This document shows, one piece after another, positions 13,533 to 26,200 of a stretch of 64,000 nucleotides of DNA. The stretch spans positions 806,001-870,000 of the forward strand of contig PQWQ01000013.1 in assembly GCA_002943765.1 (NCBI GenBank), in the 5' to 3' direction. Every line of letters begins with the position of its first letter. Position 1 is the first letter of the stretch. This DNA is from Psoroptes ovis. Its lineage: Eukaryota; Arthropoda; Arachnida; Sarcoptiformes; Psoroptidae. The notes below the pieces were generated by a model that worked only from the letters and a program-made list of their open reading frames with translations, searched no databases and was not told the origin of the DNA. A program made the translations under genes and the position numbers.

Positions 13533-14325
13533 TTATATCAAATTATCTTGACCCTGTTCATTATCAGAACATTGTTCCATTTCTAATAGAAACAATTCTT
13601 TAATTTGCATACTTAACAATGAAGTCAATGTGGCTGATGATAAAACATTGAACAGTAATAATATTGACCATCGGCGATAATTTTTCTTCAACATTATTTT
13701 CAAATATTTTTCCCATAAATGTTTACGTGTTTCTTTATGTAAACCTAAATCATCTGGTATTGGTTTTGTCATATATTTTGCTGAAAAATAAATTGATGAA
13801 CCAGTAACGAATATAATTGGATAGACAACCGATGTTGTCGTATGTGTAAATGTTGATATAAAAATTTGTTTAGCATGATAGTCATTGAGTGGCGTTGATA
13901 GTATTGGACTTGTTACGAATAAAAAATGTATTGTTGCACCCATCAGTGTCTATGTAAAACGAAAAAAATGGAAAGCATATCAAAGTTTCATGTTTTTTAA
14001 TAAATTTTTCACATACAGAAAAAGCTATTGATGGTCCTAATGTATTAATCAAGGCAACATTATTACGATTTAAACCAAAAGTTTTACGTATATGATTACC
14101 GATATAAATATTGCTAAGAGTATTAAGCGTAACATAAAATTTATTATGATGATCAATTATTAATGTTCGTTTCCAATCATATTTTTCCGAAATTTTCCAA
14201 ATCTTTGCCAAACGTTTCAAATGATCAGCATCGTTTGGCCAAAATGGATATGATCGTTGCTTTGATGATTGTTCGGCGATCATTTTTCGTAATAATTTAC
14301 GGTCAAATATGGATGAAGAATCCAT
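13533..14325 (-). CDS. TMEM126: TMEM126-family mitochondrial membrane protein
   Basis: TMEM126A/B are mitochondrial inner-membrane proteins linked to complex I assembly. Two exons on the minus strand: 14325-14017 and 13949-13533, joined in phase 0 across a 67-nt intron with GTATGT donor and a TAG acceptor, giving about 241 aa. The middle carries NTLSNIYIGNHIRK and LINTLGPSIAFS, then a hydrophobic TLMGATIHFLFVTSP, a second hydrophobic stretch VVYPIIFVTGSSIYFSAKY and a C-terminal helix RRWSILLLFNVLSSATL. This pattern, with a YP...Y segment followed by a charged linker and a last membrane helix, matches the TMEM126 layout. Identification rests on weak, spread-out similarity, so another small multi-pass mitochondrial protein is possible. 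It is divergent from the next gene, with only 238 bp between start codons. Confidence 0.62.
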
Positions 14326-14563
14326 TTTAAGGTTGTTTTTGAAATTTTTTCCGAATAACAGACAATCTCAAACATGTGATAAGACTGGGGTAGTTGGCAC
14401 CATCTTTCGATGATAATTAAATTTAAAAAATTCAAAATTTAATTTCAATTTTCAAATCGTTTAATCGAATATTATTCAAAATTATAAAAACACTAATAAT
14501 AATTTGTTTTATATTGTGGGAAAAATCTTATAAAATTATTGATTCTGAAAAAAAGTAAAAAGA

Positions 14564-16639
14564 ATGAATTTACAAAATAAAAAAAGTAAAGCTCCGATTA
14601 CTATATCAGGATCATCATCATCAACAAAATCAAAAACAATGATATTGAAAACGGCAAAAAAATCGAAAAAAATTGTCTCTAAAAAAACAATTAATCCAAT
14701 CAAAACAAATGGCCCAAATAATCAAATTAAATCAAAAAATACAATGAATAAAGAAAATTTAGATCAACAAGAACAAAAGACAATCTTGCTGAATTCGGGA
14801 AAAATTCAAGAAGAAAATACCAAAACATCCAGATCGAAAACAACTGATGACAATGATAATCAAAAATCGATAAAGAATAATTTCGATAAAATTTCAAAAA
14901 CATCTAAAACAACAGCTCAAATGATGGATGATAAAACACAATTTATAACATTACTAAAGACACGTTCGCAAATGAAAAATTCTGGTAAAAATTTTAATAC
15001 TAATGATACAAGTGTAAAAACATTGAAATTTGCTAAAACAAAATTTCAATTGCCACCTCAATCACAATCACCAAAATCATTATTAATGTCCAAAGAAAAA
15101 AAATCTACGAAAATGAAAACAAAAAATGATACAACCACAATGATTAGTAAGAAAAAAATGGATGATTTTTCAGGGATATTGAAATCATCGAAGCTGAGTA
15201 AATCGAAAGCGAATTCCACCAAGGTCAAAACGAAACGATCAAAATCAACATCAAAGATTATAACACGAAAAGAAAAGAAATCAAAAACAAAGAAAACGGG
15301 ATCGAAATGGAAATCTACGACGAAAAAATCATCATTTACGGTTGAAAAAACAGAAATGGAAAAAACATTGACTCCGATAGGTGTTTCAGTCACAACAACA
15401 ATATCACCAGCCACGACTACAATATCACCAGCCAAAGAGTTACCAACAAAGGCATCTGTTTTGAACGCTGGATCACTTGCAACAATGACCAATAATGATG
15501 GCGGCAGTCCAACATCAACAACATCATTGAGTTTAATCGATTCAAAAACAATACAAGAATCAAGCAATATATCTTCGATAACTGCACCATTATCTTTAGC
15601 TAAAGAATCATCATTAAAGATACAAAAAGAATCTGAAAACTTGACAGATACACAAAAATTCATGGAAATTACTGAAAAATTTACTGATAGAAAAAGTGAT
15701 AAAAAATTGGAAAGAAAATCTCAGGAACGTATCTCACCATCAACATCTGAATCCATTGTAAAATCACAATCATCAATGAAACATCGTTCATCAAAAGAAA
15801 TGAGTGAAAAAGAAAAATCAAATATTTCAGTACAAAAAAATGTAACAAAAACACCAAAATCATCAATGATATTAGACAATATTAGTGTATCATCAACAAC
15901 AAATGTTGTCATTAATTCTATATTTTATCGTTGTCCTGGTTCATATCAAGAAATCGATGAAGATGATGACTTGAAAGTACGATTCAATCCATTTTTATCT
16001 GGAATCGCATTTTATCCACGTCATGATCCAAAAGGTATAATATCGATGCAAATTTAAACAATTTGATCTTTGATTTTTATTATTATTCTAGAATTGGATA
16101 AAATGGTTGATGTTAAGCATGGTGCACCTCAATCAATGAGTAATTCAAATTTATTTTCGCCACAAGGTTCAGCAACAATGATCGTTATGGAATCGAAACC
16201 AAAATCAAAAAAATCATTATCAAATAAAAAAACAGCAACAACAACATCGACAATAATTTCGCCGAAAATTGTAGAAAAAACTCGCGAAATAATGATTGAA
16301 GCATCGATTAATGATGGAACAAATAGTGAAACAATACAATCGACAAAATCATTAAATCAAATAAGCAATAATACATCATCATCATCATCGTCATCATCAT
16401 CTGATTCTGGATCATCATCAATGAAAATATTAACAGGAAAAAACACGAATGAGCAGCAATCAAATAAATCGAAATCAAAAAATAAAGGAAAAACAAAGAT
16501 AACGATTAAGAATGGTGATCAAACAACAACAGCGACGATGGTAACTAAAAAGAAAAAAGATGGTAAATCATCTAACAAGAAATCGATCAACAGTAAATCG
16601 ACAAATAAAAGTGTTTCAACTTCTAAAAAGAAAAAATAA
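14564..16639 (+). CDS. Lys/Ser/Thr-rich low-complexity protein of unknown function
   Basis: I do not recognise this gene. Two exons, 14564-16034 and 16092-16639, join in phase 1 across a 57-nt GT-AG intron and give about 672 aa. The protein is extremely rich in Lys, Ser and Thr, with many KSKK- and SSS-type runs and several SPxK-like pieces, and it is very basic. One short compositionally normal segment lies at the junction: FYRCPGSYQEIDEDDDLKV, then RFNPFLSGIAFYPRHDPKEL. That segment is the best candidate for a conserved motif. The lack of stops over more than 2 kb and the in-phase intron support a real gene. Composition suggests a nuclear or nucleolar disordered protein, but this is inference. 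Confidence 0.7.
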
Positions 16640-16843
16640 TTTTCAACAAAAAAAGTTAATTTTTTGAATTTTTCAAATGATTAGTTTGACTATTCATGTC
16701 GAAATAGTTGAATATAGAAATAACTGTGCATTTTGCTTATTTGGCAAAAAAATCAATAAAATTAAAAATAATTTATGATTTAATGATTTTCAATTAATTT
16801 CCATTAATTTTTTGTTTTTCAATTTTTCATTCTTCGATCAAAA

Positions 16844-17694
16844 ATGGCCGTAAGATTTCTTTTTTTCAATTTTAAATTTTTCAAAATTGAAATTTATTGA
16901 TTCTCCCCCAATATTCAAAGGGCCCGACCAAAGGTAAACAAGCCACCAAAGGACAAAAACAAATTTATTTAGACAATCTTGAAACGATTAAATATTATAC
17001 TTATATGTCTTCGATATCATCGGTAAATGATTCGTTGTCATATTTCCATTCATTGAATTCGATTTTTTCAAATAATTTAGATAATTTATTTGGTTGTAAT
17101 GTTGATATTTTACTATGATTTGTTATTCACATTTAGATATATGGTACGTATTCTTGAAATTGAAAAAAATCCATTAAAACTAGTAATTGTTTTTCATTTG
17201 AGTTTGCATTCATAATCTGTATCATAATACATGGGTTTTCATTATCAATGATGAAATACATGGCTAAACCAGTATTCAATGCAACCGGTACATTAGTTGA
17301 TGGTGGTACCGATTTGAATATGGAAAAAGGTTTTGCCGAGTATGTAATTTTGCTTATATTTCATATTGATGTCTAATTCTCCATTTATCTTTGCAGACAT
17401 TTTAAAGATTTAATCATTATTAATTCGTTGATCCAAGTTTTATCATTGATTTCAAATTATTTTTGGTATTGTTGGTGTTTTGTAAGTTTTGCGATTCATC
17501 AGGTTATTTAAATTGAATGAGACCATTTCTAATTTTGTCTATTTCAATAGGTCCCAATATATGGATTCTATTCATTGTGGGTAAATTTCCTTGGGCCTTG
17601 GTTTTTCGCTCCACCAATGGAATCACAAGATGAACAACAAAATGATGAGAAAAAACAGCGTAAAATGGAAAGAAAAATGCGTCGTATTGGTTAA
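16844..17694 (+). CDS. TMEM208: TMEM208 (SND2) ER membrane protein
   Basis: TMEM208/Snd2 is an ER membrane protein of the SRP-independent targeting route. Six exons were resolved by phase and similarity: 16844-16849 (Met-Ala only), 16921-17022, 17081-17143, 17203-17339, 17397-17481, 17551-17694, giving 178 aa, close to the roughly 173 aa of animal homologues. Visible features: GPTKGKQATKGQKQIYLDN at the N-terminus, a first hydrophobic helix IIYLVVMLIFYY, a second FAFIICIIIHGFSL, the signature TLVDGGTDLNMEKGFAEHFKD, a third hydrophobic segment, VNFLGPWFF, and a basic tail DEKKQRKMERKMRRIG. All introns are 54-71 nt with GT-AG ends. The first coding exon is only 6 nt: the GTAAGA donor follows ATGGCC directly. 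The Lys-rich orphan ends about 200 bp upstream on the same strand. Confidence 0.92.
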
Positions 17695-17946
17695 TTGTTT
17701 TCTGCAAATTGTTTCATCATGCTAATTATGTAAATTTGAACAAAATAAATTTGTTTCATATCAGTTAATTGAATATGGGAAAAAAAATTCAAATTCATTG
17801 TCGTCAAAATTAAAATCAATTTCTAAGCACTAGATGGCACTGAGGCTCACAAAAAATAATAAACATATTTTGTGATTTCTGTTATTAAATCCTCAGGTTT
17901 CATATTGTAAATTTGAAGTAAAAATTTAATTGAAGACTCAAAAAAA

Positions 17947-19288
17947 ATGTCTCGCCGACGTCGTAACAATTATGGTGCGCAATCTAATCGTGCCATTGTT
18001 AATTTTGAATCAGAATCATTCGCGACTCAATCATCTAATAACAATAATCAATCATCTAATGTTCAAAATAATGATGAAGTTGATTATGAAGAATGTATTG
18101 TCGGTATGAATGATACTGAAACAAAAGTTCTAATATCAAATTGTATACGTTACATAATATTGAATGAAAATACTAAATCTTTGATTAAACAAACAAATAT
18201 CAATAAGCATTTGAATGAAAATTTCAATCTTGATCGCTCACAACAAAATAGATTAATGCAAATGGTTTGTGGATGTTTTATATGTGGATGTTATGTTGAT
18301 GATTATATTATTCAATATTATTAAAACATTTTTTTTTAATTTCTAGGTGATGAGGAGATTGTGGAAAGATTTCGGTTTGATCATGATTGAGGTCGAAAAT
18401 TCGCCCAAAGCTTATATTCTTCATACGATCTACTCAAATGATTTGTTAGCATTGGATGACATAGATGATGATATAGATCATACGAATGATGATGTTGATG
18501 TTGATGAAAATTCATTTGATAATACAATTATACCTGATGATTATGATGATGAAATTGAACCAAACAATGAAGATTGTATCATTATGAATGGTTGGACATA
18601 TGATGAAATAATTGATCAAAGTAAAAATACATTATTGTTGATAATATTATCATTCATTTTGATCAAAGAAGATGAAACAATATCAGAAAATGAATTATTC
18701 AAATCATTGGAAGATATCGGCATTTGTATGACAAGTAAATATGAAACAGGACGTGATTGCACTAAACAAAATATTTGTGAATTAATTTCTAAAGAATTTG
18801 TTCGCCATTATTACTTGAAACGAATGAAACGAAAACAACCAGCTAAAAATGAAATTGAATATATTTATGAATGGGGTATACGCTCTCAATACGAATTTAA
18901 GCGTATGGATATTGTGAATTTCATCACCGATATTTATGATGATAATGATAAGATTCAAATAAATTTATTGCGTGATAAAGCTCTCAAATATGATGAAAAA
19001 CGTGAAAAAGAAATATTGGATAGAATCAAAATGATAACCAATAAAAATAACCTCGATAATGAACTTCATAATAATAATGATGATGATGATTTAGAAATTG
19101 ATTCATCTATGAATATTGAGACCAGCACAAATCCGAGTCGTCGAAAATCACCACGTCAATCATCGGCAATGGCCGATCATTCTCATCAACAAAAGCGAAC
19201 AACGAAAAATTCTAGATTGAATGAAACATCAATGGAATCTAAATCATCTACAAGACGTCAGTTAGCAAGACGTAGAAATTATAATTAA
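17947..19288 (+). CDS. NSMCE3: MAGE-domain protein, NSE3-like (SMC5/6 complex)
   Basis: Non-vertebrate animals usually carry one MAGE gene, the orthologue of NSE3, which with NSE1 and NSE4 forms a subcomplex of SMC5/6 acting in DNA repair. Exons 17947-18264 and 18347-19288 join in phase 0 across an 82-nt intron with a GTTTGT donor, giving 419 aa. The MAGE domain begins near residue 55 (ETKVLISNCIRYIILNE) and continues with LWKDFGLIMIEVENSPKAYI. An Asp-rich insertion of about 45 residues then interrupts it before the second winged-helix half (LLLIILSFILIKEDETISEN, later IEYIYEWGIRSQYEFKRMDI). N-terminus and C-terminus are basic and disordered. Assignment to NSE3 rests on the domain and on taxonomy rather than on a specific motif. 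Confidence 0.85.
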
Positions 19289-19436
19289 ATCGTTATTCAA
19301 TTGTTTCATATTAATTTCATTAAAATTTGATCACATATAAATTTACATTTCTAATTAATCCAATACAAAATTTTCCAAATAAAAAATATTTTTTATAAGA
19401 ATTTTTTCGAAAATCTATACTCTTTTCTGAGAATCA

Positions 19437-20051
19437 ATGGATGAAAAACAAAATTCTAAACCAATCATTGATGGGAAAAAATGTTTAAATAATGATTGTA
19501 ATTATTTTTCGCACGAAAAATTCAATGGTTATTGTTCCGCATGTTGGAAAATGAATAAAAACAAAGATAATCAATTTTCTGACAATAAAAATCGATCAAA
19601 ATCACGTGAACATAATGAAATATTATCATTGAATAAAATTTTACGATCAAAAACAAGATTTTGTTCATTTAATTATAAGCATAAAAGCCAAAGTATTATT
19701 AATCGCATCGACAATCAAGAGCAGAAATCATTGATTATAAATAGTCAATCTTCATCATTGAAATCGATTCGAATGGAATTGGATTTATTGCAACAACAAC
19801 AACAGCATAATGATGATAATGAAATCAACGTTCCTAAAAAATCAACGAAAGAAAAAGATCATAATCGTTGTTGGAAATGTTCATGTAACATTCAAATCAT
19901 TGGTTTTGATTGTCGTTGCGGTGGCCGCTACTGTATTGATCATCGTTTAGCTAAACAACATTTATGTCAATTTGATTATCGTCGATATGGTATGCAAGAG
20001 TTGATCAAAATGAATCCAAAATGTATCAGTGATAAAATACGAAAAATTTAA
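19437..20051 (+). CDS. ZFAND: A20/AN1 zinc finger protein (ZFAND5/6-like)
   Basis: Single-exon gene, 204 aa. An A20 zinc finger sits at the N-terminus: C16-x4-C21-x11-C33-x2-C36 (KCLNNDC ... GYCSACW), which in the family binds ubiquitin. A basic low-complexity linker of about 105 residues follows. A C-terminal AN1 finger has all expected ligands: RCWKCSCNIQIIGFDCRCGG, then RYCIDHRLAKQHLCQFDYR. The order A20 then AN1 matches ZFAND5/ZFAND6, proteins that bind ubiquitin and the proteasome and respond to stress. The protein lies only about 150 bp after the NSE3-like gene on the same strand. I cannot separate ZFAND5 from ZFAND6. Confidence 0.93.
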   Translation: MDEKQNSKPIIDGKKCLNNDCNYFSHEKFNGYCSACWKMNKNKDNQFSDNKNRSKSREHNEILSLNKILRSKTRFCSFNYKHKSQSIINRIDNQEQKSLIINSQSSSLKSIRMELDLLQQQQQHNDDNEINVPKKSTKEKDHNRCWKCSCNIQIIGFDCRCGGRYCIDHRLAKQHLCQFDYRRYGMQELIKMNPKCISDKIRKI

Positions 20052-20225
20052 AAAAATTTCTTTTTATTAAATTCAAATTGAAAATTGTTTTAATTAAAAT
20101 TTTTAAATGAAAGAAAATAACTAAATCAACATATCTGATGTCTTCAGTAACAATATCGCGTAAAACATGGCGCATGAACATGGACAACGAATATGTGAAT
20201 ACGTTCATATATTTTCAACGGCAAT

Positions 20226-23200
20226 TCATTCCATGAATACACGATAATCACGATAAAATCTGAATGTATTTTTTGTTACCACTCTTCCTTTGATTGTTGG
20301 CTCTGTAAAGGCATGAACAAAGATAAATATTGAGAATTTTAAACTATCATAATTAATTTACCTTTTGTATTTGTTCGATATGATAATCGGAATCCTGGTT
20401 GATAATTATAATCGGATGAATAAAATTTAATCAACATAGAATTTGATAAACCTTGTATTGGTGCTGGCTTGTCCTGCAAGAAATCAATATTAATTGAAAA
20501 AATTATACATTCATTATTAATTACTGACCATTCCACAAAATGTGGCCAATAACTTTTCTTCTAAATCTTCGTTTCCATCATAAATTTTGAGATAATGTTT
20601 GTCACATGGTTCAGCTAACATGAATTCATCGAACGTTAATGTAATGGTATGGTATCCATTTGTATTAATGGTCCAAACACATGGCTGATCTTTCATGTAT
20701 GGAAACGGATATTCTGGTGATGTAAATGATCCTCGAATACTAGTGAAATTGCCGCCACATCCAGGCGACATCGTTTTGGGTTGCGATGTATATGTTAATG
20801 AATAAAGAATTTTATTACGATTATGATGAGGATTTATGGGTGTTCCAGGTACGCGCATTAAATGGCGAGCTTGAATAATTAATGTTAATTGATTAGTTGT
20901 GGTAAACAATGGATTCGGTATTGTTTCTTGATCACAATATGTTCCAAATAATTGACGCTTCTCTTTTTTCGGCTGATTATCATAAATAGTAAGATTAGAA
21001 TGTGAACAAATATATAATGATAATTGGTCAAAATATAATGAAATTTGTCGATCTTCAGCTACAGTAATATTGATTTGACAAAACATGTTCATGTGTACCA
21101 ATGTGGGGAGTGGAAAATTTTTATTTGCTATGAAACCATTGTCAGGACCTTCCAATGATTCATTACAAAGTGAAAAATGATGTGTTAAATTAAAACCACG
21201 GTATAAACTTTTCGTGGGCATCGTTCGATTTTTTTCAACATCATTATATTCAGTTTTAACCGGATCAACGAATGTTTTCATTCTTAATTGAATTCGATTA
21301 TTGAGGCCACTCATGAATTTGAATGGCGCCGGAGATGAACATAATGTTATTGGACTAAATAAATATGATTCATATGCTGATTGTCGAAATTGAATTATTT
21401 GAACATAATCACCGCGCGAACAATCTAAATCAAGTTCATTAAATTTTAGTATGATTGGTGTGCGAAAATAGCTATATGGTCCATAAATTTCCCAGCTACA
21501 TTGTAATGGCCGCTCATATTGATTAGGATATCCTGGAGATGTCATTACTGATGGTGTTTCTGATGATATGATGGTACCGCCACAGATGCGCTTTTCTACT
21601 TGAAAATGTGCTCTAAAACCATGTCCAGCGAGTGTATCTTGATTAGTTATAAATTGTAACAGCAATGAATTTGTTGTACTCTTCATTTTATCTGGAATCA
21701 TTGTACGACCACACAATATAGCTAATTGCTGTGAATGTATTGATACACCATCATAAACAATAAGATAATCCCCACCATTGATACAACGATTAGGATCAGA
21801 TTCATTAGCGCTAGTTACCACATCGAATCGCTCAAATTCTAATGATATTATTTGATTTTCATCTGAACCAGTTATTGTCCAAATACAATTTAATTGTTTT
21901 TCATAAAATGAATCTCCATCTAAGTCAGGCGATACGATCACACCTTGATCTACAGAATCAAAATGGCCGCCACAATTTGAACTTGGACCTGGTGTTGACC
22001 AATACCTCAAACGAAATTTAGGAACAGCAGCAACTTGCCAAACATCTTGCATCATGTAAACAATCAATTGATTACCAGTTGATTTGAATGTTACTTGATC
22101 AGTTATATTACTACATAAATATGCCAATGGAGGATGCATAATTTCATCAGTATTTTCCATTATTTTTAAAAAACTACAACAACCATATCGACAATGATCA
22201 TTGCCAAGATCTAATTCGATAATTTCTAAAGCTACTGACATTCTCTCATCAGAAGTAATAATGTTCCATGTACATTCACGTTGTAAACCAGTGGGGCTTA
22301 TGATTTCTCCGCCATCATTATTTGAAACTGTTATATTGCCACCACATTTTGTCACATTATATCGAACTTTAAAACCTCGTTTAGTGACCATGAGATCGCT
22401 GTGAAAAACAATCGTAAGCAATTCATTTGATACGAGTGATGGTGGAGCAAGTTTGCCACAATATGGACCATAACTTTTAGTGGATGAATTTTGATGATCA
22501 CCGAGATAAATGGTTACCGAATCAAACATACAATTAGTATGATGTTCAATATCGAATTCCTCAAAAGTTATTTGTATATGTTCGTCTGGATTTCTTCGTA
22601 TACGATAAACACATGTCAAATCATTGCCATATGATCCTTGTGTGAAGTAATTGGGTGAATAAATGAAGCCAAATTCATCTTCATACTGTCCGCCACATTT
22701 TTGTCGATATTGTACACGGAAGCCATCTCCTTGAATTTTATCATTCGTGCGAAATGTTATACGAACTAAATCAGACTGTGAAATAATAGGTTTTGGTGTT
22801 TGATGGCCACAAAGAATCGAAATTCGAGTCCATTGATCTATGTTGGATGATAGGCCATCACGCTCTTCAAACAACAGATAATCATTTACACAATTATCTG
22901 TTTGTTCTAAATCGAATCTAGATACAAATTCGAATTCTAAATGGAAATCTGGCAAAGCTTTTACTGTCCAAACACATTCGATAGAAGGTGGATATTGATG
23001 ATTAGTTAATGCACCGAAACCAGTTTCTGATTCACTGTCATTAGAATAATTTGGTGATTGGAAGAAACCATTATGTGAAGCTAAAAGACCACCACAGCCA
23101 TGTGCAATTGGTTGGATACGGAAACGGAATTTTCTTTGACTATTATCATAGTTGTTAGAATTAGTAGTTGCAGGCGAAAGTGAAAGATTCTGACTTGAAA

Positions 23201-26200
23201 CAAATGATAAAATAATTCCATGTGTTATATAGATTGGTACAGGTAAACTGTTTGTTGTTGCACAAATTCTTTCCGAACCTTGCCATTCATAATGTGGATT
23301 CAATTGTAACTAGATCATGAAATACCAATTAAATTTTATAAATTAATTCATTTTAAAGTCTTACCAAAAAATAATCTTGATCACAATTATGTCCAATATC
23401 AAATTCTAAAAATGTCAATTTATAGCCAGGAATACTATTAGCTTCAAAATCAATATTCATTCGTTTGAATATCCAATGACAAAATGTCGATGATGGATAC
23501 GCATTTGGGTATGATGGTGATTTGAATTCTTGCTCAAAACTTGGATCGAATGATCCACCACACTTTTGAACATAATATTCACCGCGTATTCCTTTGTATA
23601 CACCGGCAGTGGAGCGATTGAAATTCAAGAATACAGTCGGATTTAATGCTAATGATGCATCAAAATCCCGGAAAATCGGTACAATAAATTTCATGCCAAC
23701 TTTTTGAGGTTTTCGACTTTCTGGTATACAAATCATGTGCCGTGTTCCAAATATTTTCGCTTTAAGAAAAAAGATGAAAAATTCATATCAGTTTAAAAAA
23801 CGAATCACTTACAAACTGAATTCAATTGTCCAATATTCAAAGTTGAATTAGAACAATCACCAGGAACATCAAACACATCAATGACAAGTGAAGCTGATTG
23901 ATTGAAACCAATTTTCATTTCCCATGCACAACTAATTAATCCGGTCAAATTTTTATCATAATCAAAATCAATCGATTTGAATTGTCCGTATGATGAATCC
24001 CACAATGCACTGCATATTGAATTATTATCATTGTGATCGTTTGTAAAACTATTATATATTAAACTGAAACCTTCGGCTGGATTTAATTCTTTAGCATACA
24101 ATTTGATTGTCATTACATGTGTTAATGATCGGATGAATCTAGGCCGTAATTTTGTGCATCCATATTTATTCGCTAGCAAAGGTGGTACGAAATAATTTCG
24201 TTGTATTAACATGAATTTATTACAACGTAATTGTTTTGGTTTTTTTCTTTCGGTGATACCATTATTTGGATTATTATTTATGCCATTACCAACATTATTA
24301 TTATTATTATCAGACATTTCATAATGTCCTAAATCAAACCAAGAAAATGCTAATGTTATTTGTTGTCCTGGATCATTGTAAAATAACCATTGACACGATA
24401 CACGACGTGTACTTGAATGTAATGGTGTATCATGCAAAAATATTAATCCAGTCGGATTTTGTCTTAAATCAATGAAATGATAGCATCTTCTGTATTTGGC
24501 TGATGCATAAAACTTGATACCGATTTTTTGATCATTATTATAACTTAATGCTGTATTACCACCATCAACATTTGGCATCATATTGATAATAAATCGTTTA
24601 TAAACAATGAACAATTCATTCGATTGAGATGTAATCACTGTATTAGGCACTTTGGTTTCATTACGTGGTGGACATAATTTCAATAAATTTGTAGGCGAAT
24701 TATAACTTTCTTTAATTTCTATAATATCACCTTTGGAACAGTCTTCGCCATTCAATAATATCGATGTTATGTTTATAGTGATATAAAAATCCGCTTGTGT
24801 TATTAAACGAATAGTACAAAGATCAGTTTTGTGTAGTGATGATTTTTTCAAATTATCAAAGTTAGGAAATCGATATTCATCATCAAGTGATGGCAACGAA
24901 CCAAATTTATCTGACAAAAGGTTACCGAATGGCACAAAATATTCTCGATTACAGCCTTCAACTGCAACAGTAGCTTTAAATTTAGACTGAAATATAACCT
25001 TTTTCAAAACATAGCGTATCAAAGTGACATGTGAATTGACCACAATTGTATTTCGATTTGATGGTGGAACACAAATTCGCTCAATCAATCCCGATAATGC
25101 TGTGCCACCATTGTATATTTCTATGTAAGAATTATCTGCATCACATGATGATGATACTTTTTCCTGATCAAAAGTTATTTGCAGACCATAAGCTAATGGA
25201 CCACGTATAATCCATTCACATGTAACATCATGTTTAGGAGATTCTGGATAATCTGGTGAAGATATTATCACATCATTACCAGCTCGATCAATAATGAAAT
25301 CGCCGCCACATTTGATTCCCACTTCTTCAAAACGGATTCGGAATGAATTTGTTGCTCGTTTGCTTCGATAAACAACATATGCATAATTAGTGCTAGTGTC
25401 AGGCAGTGTGAACCAGGTAGATGCATGACCACACAATGGGCGTGTTAACAAAGGTGAATCGCTCGAATGTCCATTATGAATTTCCAAAGATTCGCCACGA
25501 TTCTGACATGACGAAGTATCGATAATGAAACCGATCGAATAAAATTCAACATGAAATCTTATTGTACGACCCTCTCTAACTTTGATTCTCCATTCACATT
25601 GCTTGACACCGCGAACATGTTCATCGACATCATCGCTCGAATCAATCTCACCATTTGGTTGATCGGTGAAATTTCCGCCACAAACGGGTGCAATTGTCAA
25701 ATTATATTTGGCAGTACTTGTCATTCCTTCGAATGTTTTAAAATATTGAAGATGTAAACGAAATTCATTACTACCGAGAACTTCGATCGGTTCTTTCATG
25801 CTATTACAAATTGTTTTCATTGATTGCCATTGATTCATCGAATTTCGAACATAAACAGTCATTTTGTTCGACCAACATGATGAGATTGGGTTAATTAACA
25901 TCAGATTTACCGTAATATTCATATGCATAGATGTTTTAGTTCGGAAATACCAATTAATATCATTACCATATGAACTGAAATTATCAGATAGTAAATTATA
26001 TGATTGGTGATTATCAAGAAATATGTTAAATGTTGAATTGACATTGTCCGATACAAAACCATTTTGTTTGATGTTTGTATATTCAGTGCTATTAATCATT
26101 GACCATCGAATCAGAAATTTATTTTGCCCAATCGGCAGATATAATACGAATTTTGATTCATACATCAATGTTATTGCATTTGCATCAGCAATAAAATCTT

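Noticed and set aside
17183..17202. A 20-nt intron in TMEM208
   Set aside because: A reading ending at 17182 and resuming at 17203 fits the family at first sight. Splicing 17143 to 17203 (GTACGT donor, 59-nt intron) with an exon 17081-17143 gives a better match in length and hydrophobicity, with normal intron sizes.
17340..17396. Non-canonical (AT-AC) intron in TMEM208
   Set aside because: Moving the donor two bases left gives a perfect GTATGT donor and CAG acceptor and restores AEHFKD.
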